Source: Bacteroidota bacterium
GTDB taxonomy: Bacteria > Bacteroidota > Rhodothermia > Rhodothermales > Bin80
Assembly (NCBI GenBank): GCA_026702635.1
Contig: JAPPBZ010000051.1
Span: forward strand, 1 to 6,982
Reading direction: 5' to 3'
Length of the DNA stretch: 6,982 nucleotides
Under the pieces are notes generated by a model that had not been told where the DNA came from, made no database searches, and saw only the letters and a list, made by a program, of their open reading frames with translations. Each line of letters opens with the position of its first letter. Position 1 is the stretch's first letter. Both the position numbers and the translations under genes were made by a program. Below are positions 6,184 through 6,982 of this stretch, one piece after another.

Positions 6184-6982
6184 TACCTAATGCTTACTGT
6201 GAATGTATCTACGGCCAGTCCCGCAAAAATCCCTCGCCCGCCTAAAATGTTTGATGGCGGTTCATATTCACCTGGATTCGAGCTCTGGGAGACAAAGTCT
6301 GCGTAGGCCTCTGTACAACGAATGATACTAATACGCAGACCATGCTGTGAAATCGGATCGGCTTGGCTTGCCACAGGTACTGCATAAGAACCCGACCAAG
6401 ATCGTCGATTGGCATCAATAAATGGGATATCCTCTTCCGGCTGCAGCACTTCCGAACTCAGAAAGTAATTGCTGAGTCTTTGATCCTGTGTCAGAGTGGG
6501 TAACAATTGCATTCTGATCCACCAGTCATTCCCATCGTTTCCAGTGTAATCATCCCAATACACGGTTGCCCGTACGAGATGGACCAATCCTTCCCGCGCA
6601 CCCGTGCCAAGCGCTCGAATCCCTAAGGAATCAATCTGAGTCGGATCTATAAACAGAGAGTCTAACAGCAATCCGGGGACAGGGGTGTCTGAAACCGAGA
6701 TTTCTATGCTATCCAGAGAAATTAATGGTGGAATTCGGGTCCGGGCCGTGACCACTTGACCCTCCCATTGCACATTCAATGCAATGCTTTCTCCGGGCAT
6801 CGCCATCACAGAATCCAATGGCACATACGCCCCGGGACGCCGCATCAGGTAAGGAATAAGGACACCCCGCAGCGTGAGCCCAACTTGGGCACCCATGGCG
6901 GCGGTAGACGAATCCAGCTGATAAGGACCTTGCAGCGGAGCGGCCTGTCTTAGGATGATTTCCGGTAATGATTGCTCGGACA
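6183..6982 (-). CDS. DUF4249-like outer-membrane protein, C-terminal part (start outside window)
   Basis: The frame is open from the right edge to the TAA at 6185-6183, giving 265 residues; the ATG at 6896 is internal because coding continues upstream as SEQSLPEIILRQAAPLQGPY and on. Features recalling Bacteroidota DUF4249 proteins are AMGAQVGLTL near 6880-6902 (the family's sGAxVtl strand), MPGESIALNVQWEGQVVTAR followed by TRIPPLISLDSIEI (about 6700-6800, the pG..Y.L.v...G...A.t.vP...lDSi pattern), and a C-terminal EPPSNILGGRGIFAGLAVDT (about 6200-6260), matching the usual PSNI.GG.GIF.G ending. Such proteins are generally secreted lipoproteins encoded beside TonB-dependent receptors and probably sit on the outer membrane; their function is not established. 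The expected lipoprotein signal peptide is outside the window. It overlaps recX by one base. Family assignment is by motif pattern only. Confidence 0.75.
   Translation of the reverse strand, partial: SEQSLPEIILRQAAPLQGPYQLDSSTAAMGAQVGLTLRGVLIPYLMRRPGAYVPLDSVMAMPGESIALNVQWEGQVVTARTRIPPLISLDSIEISVSDTPVPGLLLDSLFIDPTQIDSLGIRALGTGAREGLVHLVRATVYWDDYTGNDGNDWWIRMQLLPTLTQDQRLSNYFLSSEVLQPEEDIPFIDANRRSWSGSYAVPVASQADPISQHGLRISIIRCTEAYADFVSQSSNPGEYEPPSNILGGRGIFAGLAVDTFTVSIR

Noticed and set aside
6756..6953. Plus-strand 65-codon frame near the right edge
   Set aside because: It is antisense to the DUF4249-like coding sequence and has no motifs.
1..6982. A new defence, mobile or secondary-metabolite system
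   Set aside because: All eight genes belong to recognised housekeeping or Bacteroidota-typical families, with no integrase, transposase, toxin-antitoxin or synthetase features.

Overview
All genes in this window lie on the minus strand, so they are read from right to left. It looks like an ordinary chromosomal stretch from the Bacteroidota or a sister group such as Rhodothermota or Balneolota. Three things point there: a DUF4249-type outer-membrane protein, a small PUR (DUF3276) protein, and a bifunctional-nuclease domain fused to a UVR motif. All three are typical of that superphylum, and bacillithiol synthesis (BshC) fits it. Base composition looks near 50% GC by eye. Species cannot be named from the sequence.

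In the order of transcription: (1) the 3' part of a DUF4249-like gene, whose start lies beyond the right edge; (2) recX, a RecA modulator; (3) a trimeric-type purine nucleoside phosphorylase with a GTG start; (4) a PUR-fold nucleic-acid-binding protein; (5) hisD and (6) hisC, which supply the late steps of histidine synthesis; (7) a bifunctional-nuclease (BFN) protein with a C-terminal UVR motif; (8) bshC, which adds cysteine in bacillithiol synthesis and whose 3' end lies beyond the left edge.

The eight genes are packed very tightly. Two junctions overlap by a single base (TAATG at DUF4249/recX, TGATG at hisD/hisC), recX and the phosphorylase overlap by 26 bases, and the remaining gaps are 12 to 47 bases. 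No terminator or convincing promoter is visible, so one long mixed-function transcript is plausible. The genes do not form one pathway; they cover DNA repair control, purine salvage, histidine synthesis and thiol redox housekeeping.

There is no gene-free stretch over 300 bases, and I see no rRNA, tRNA, CRISPR array, insertion sequence or phage gene. The non-coding or dual-use signals I can support are a 14-base direct repeat abutting the BFN start, an 11-base-arm inverted repeat inside the phosphorylase gene, and a strong Shine-Dalgarno sequence before the phosphorylase GTG. I do not see a convincing new multi-gene system. The most unusual protein is the phosphorylase, which lacks part of a normally conserved active-site loop.
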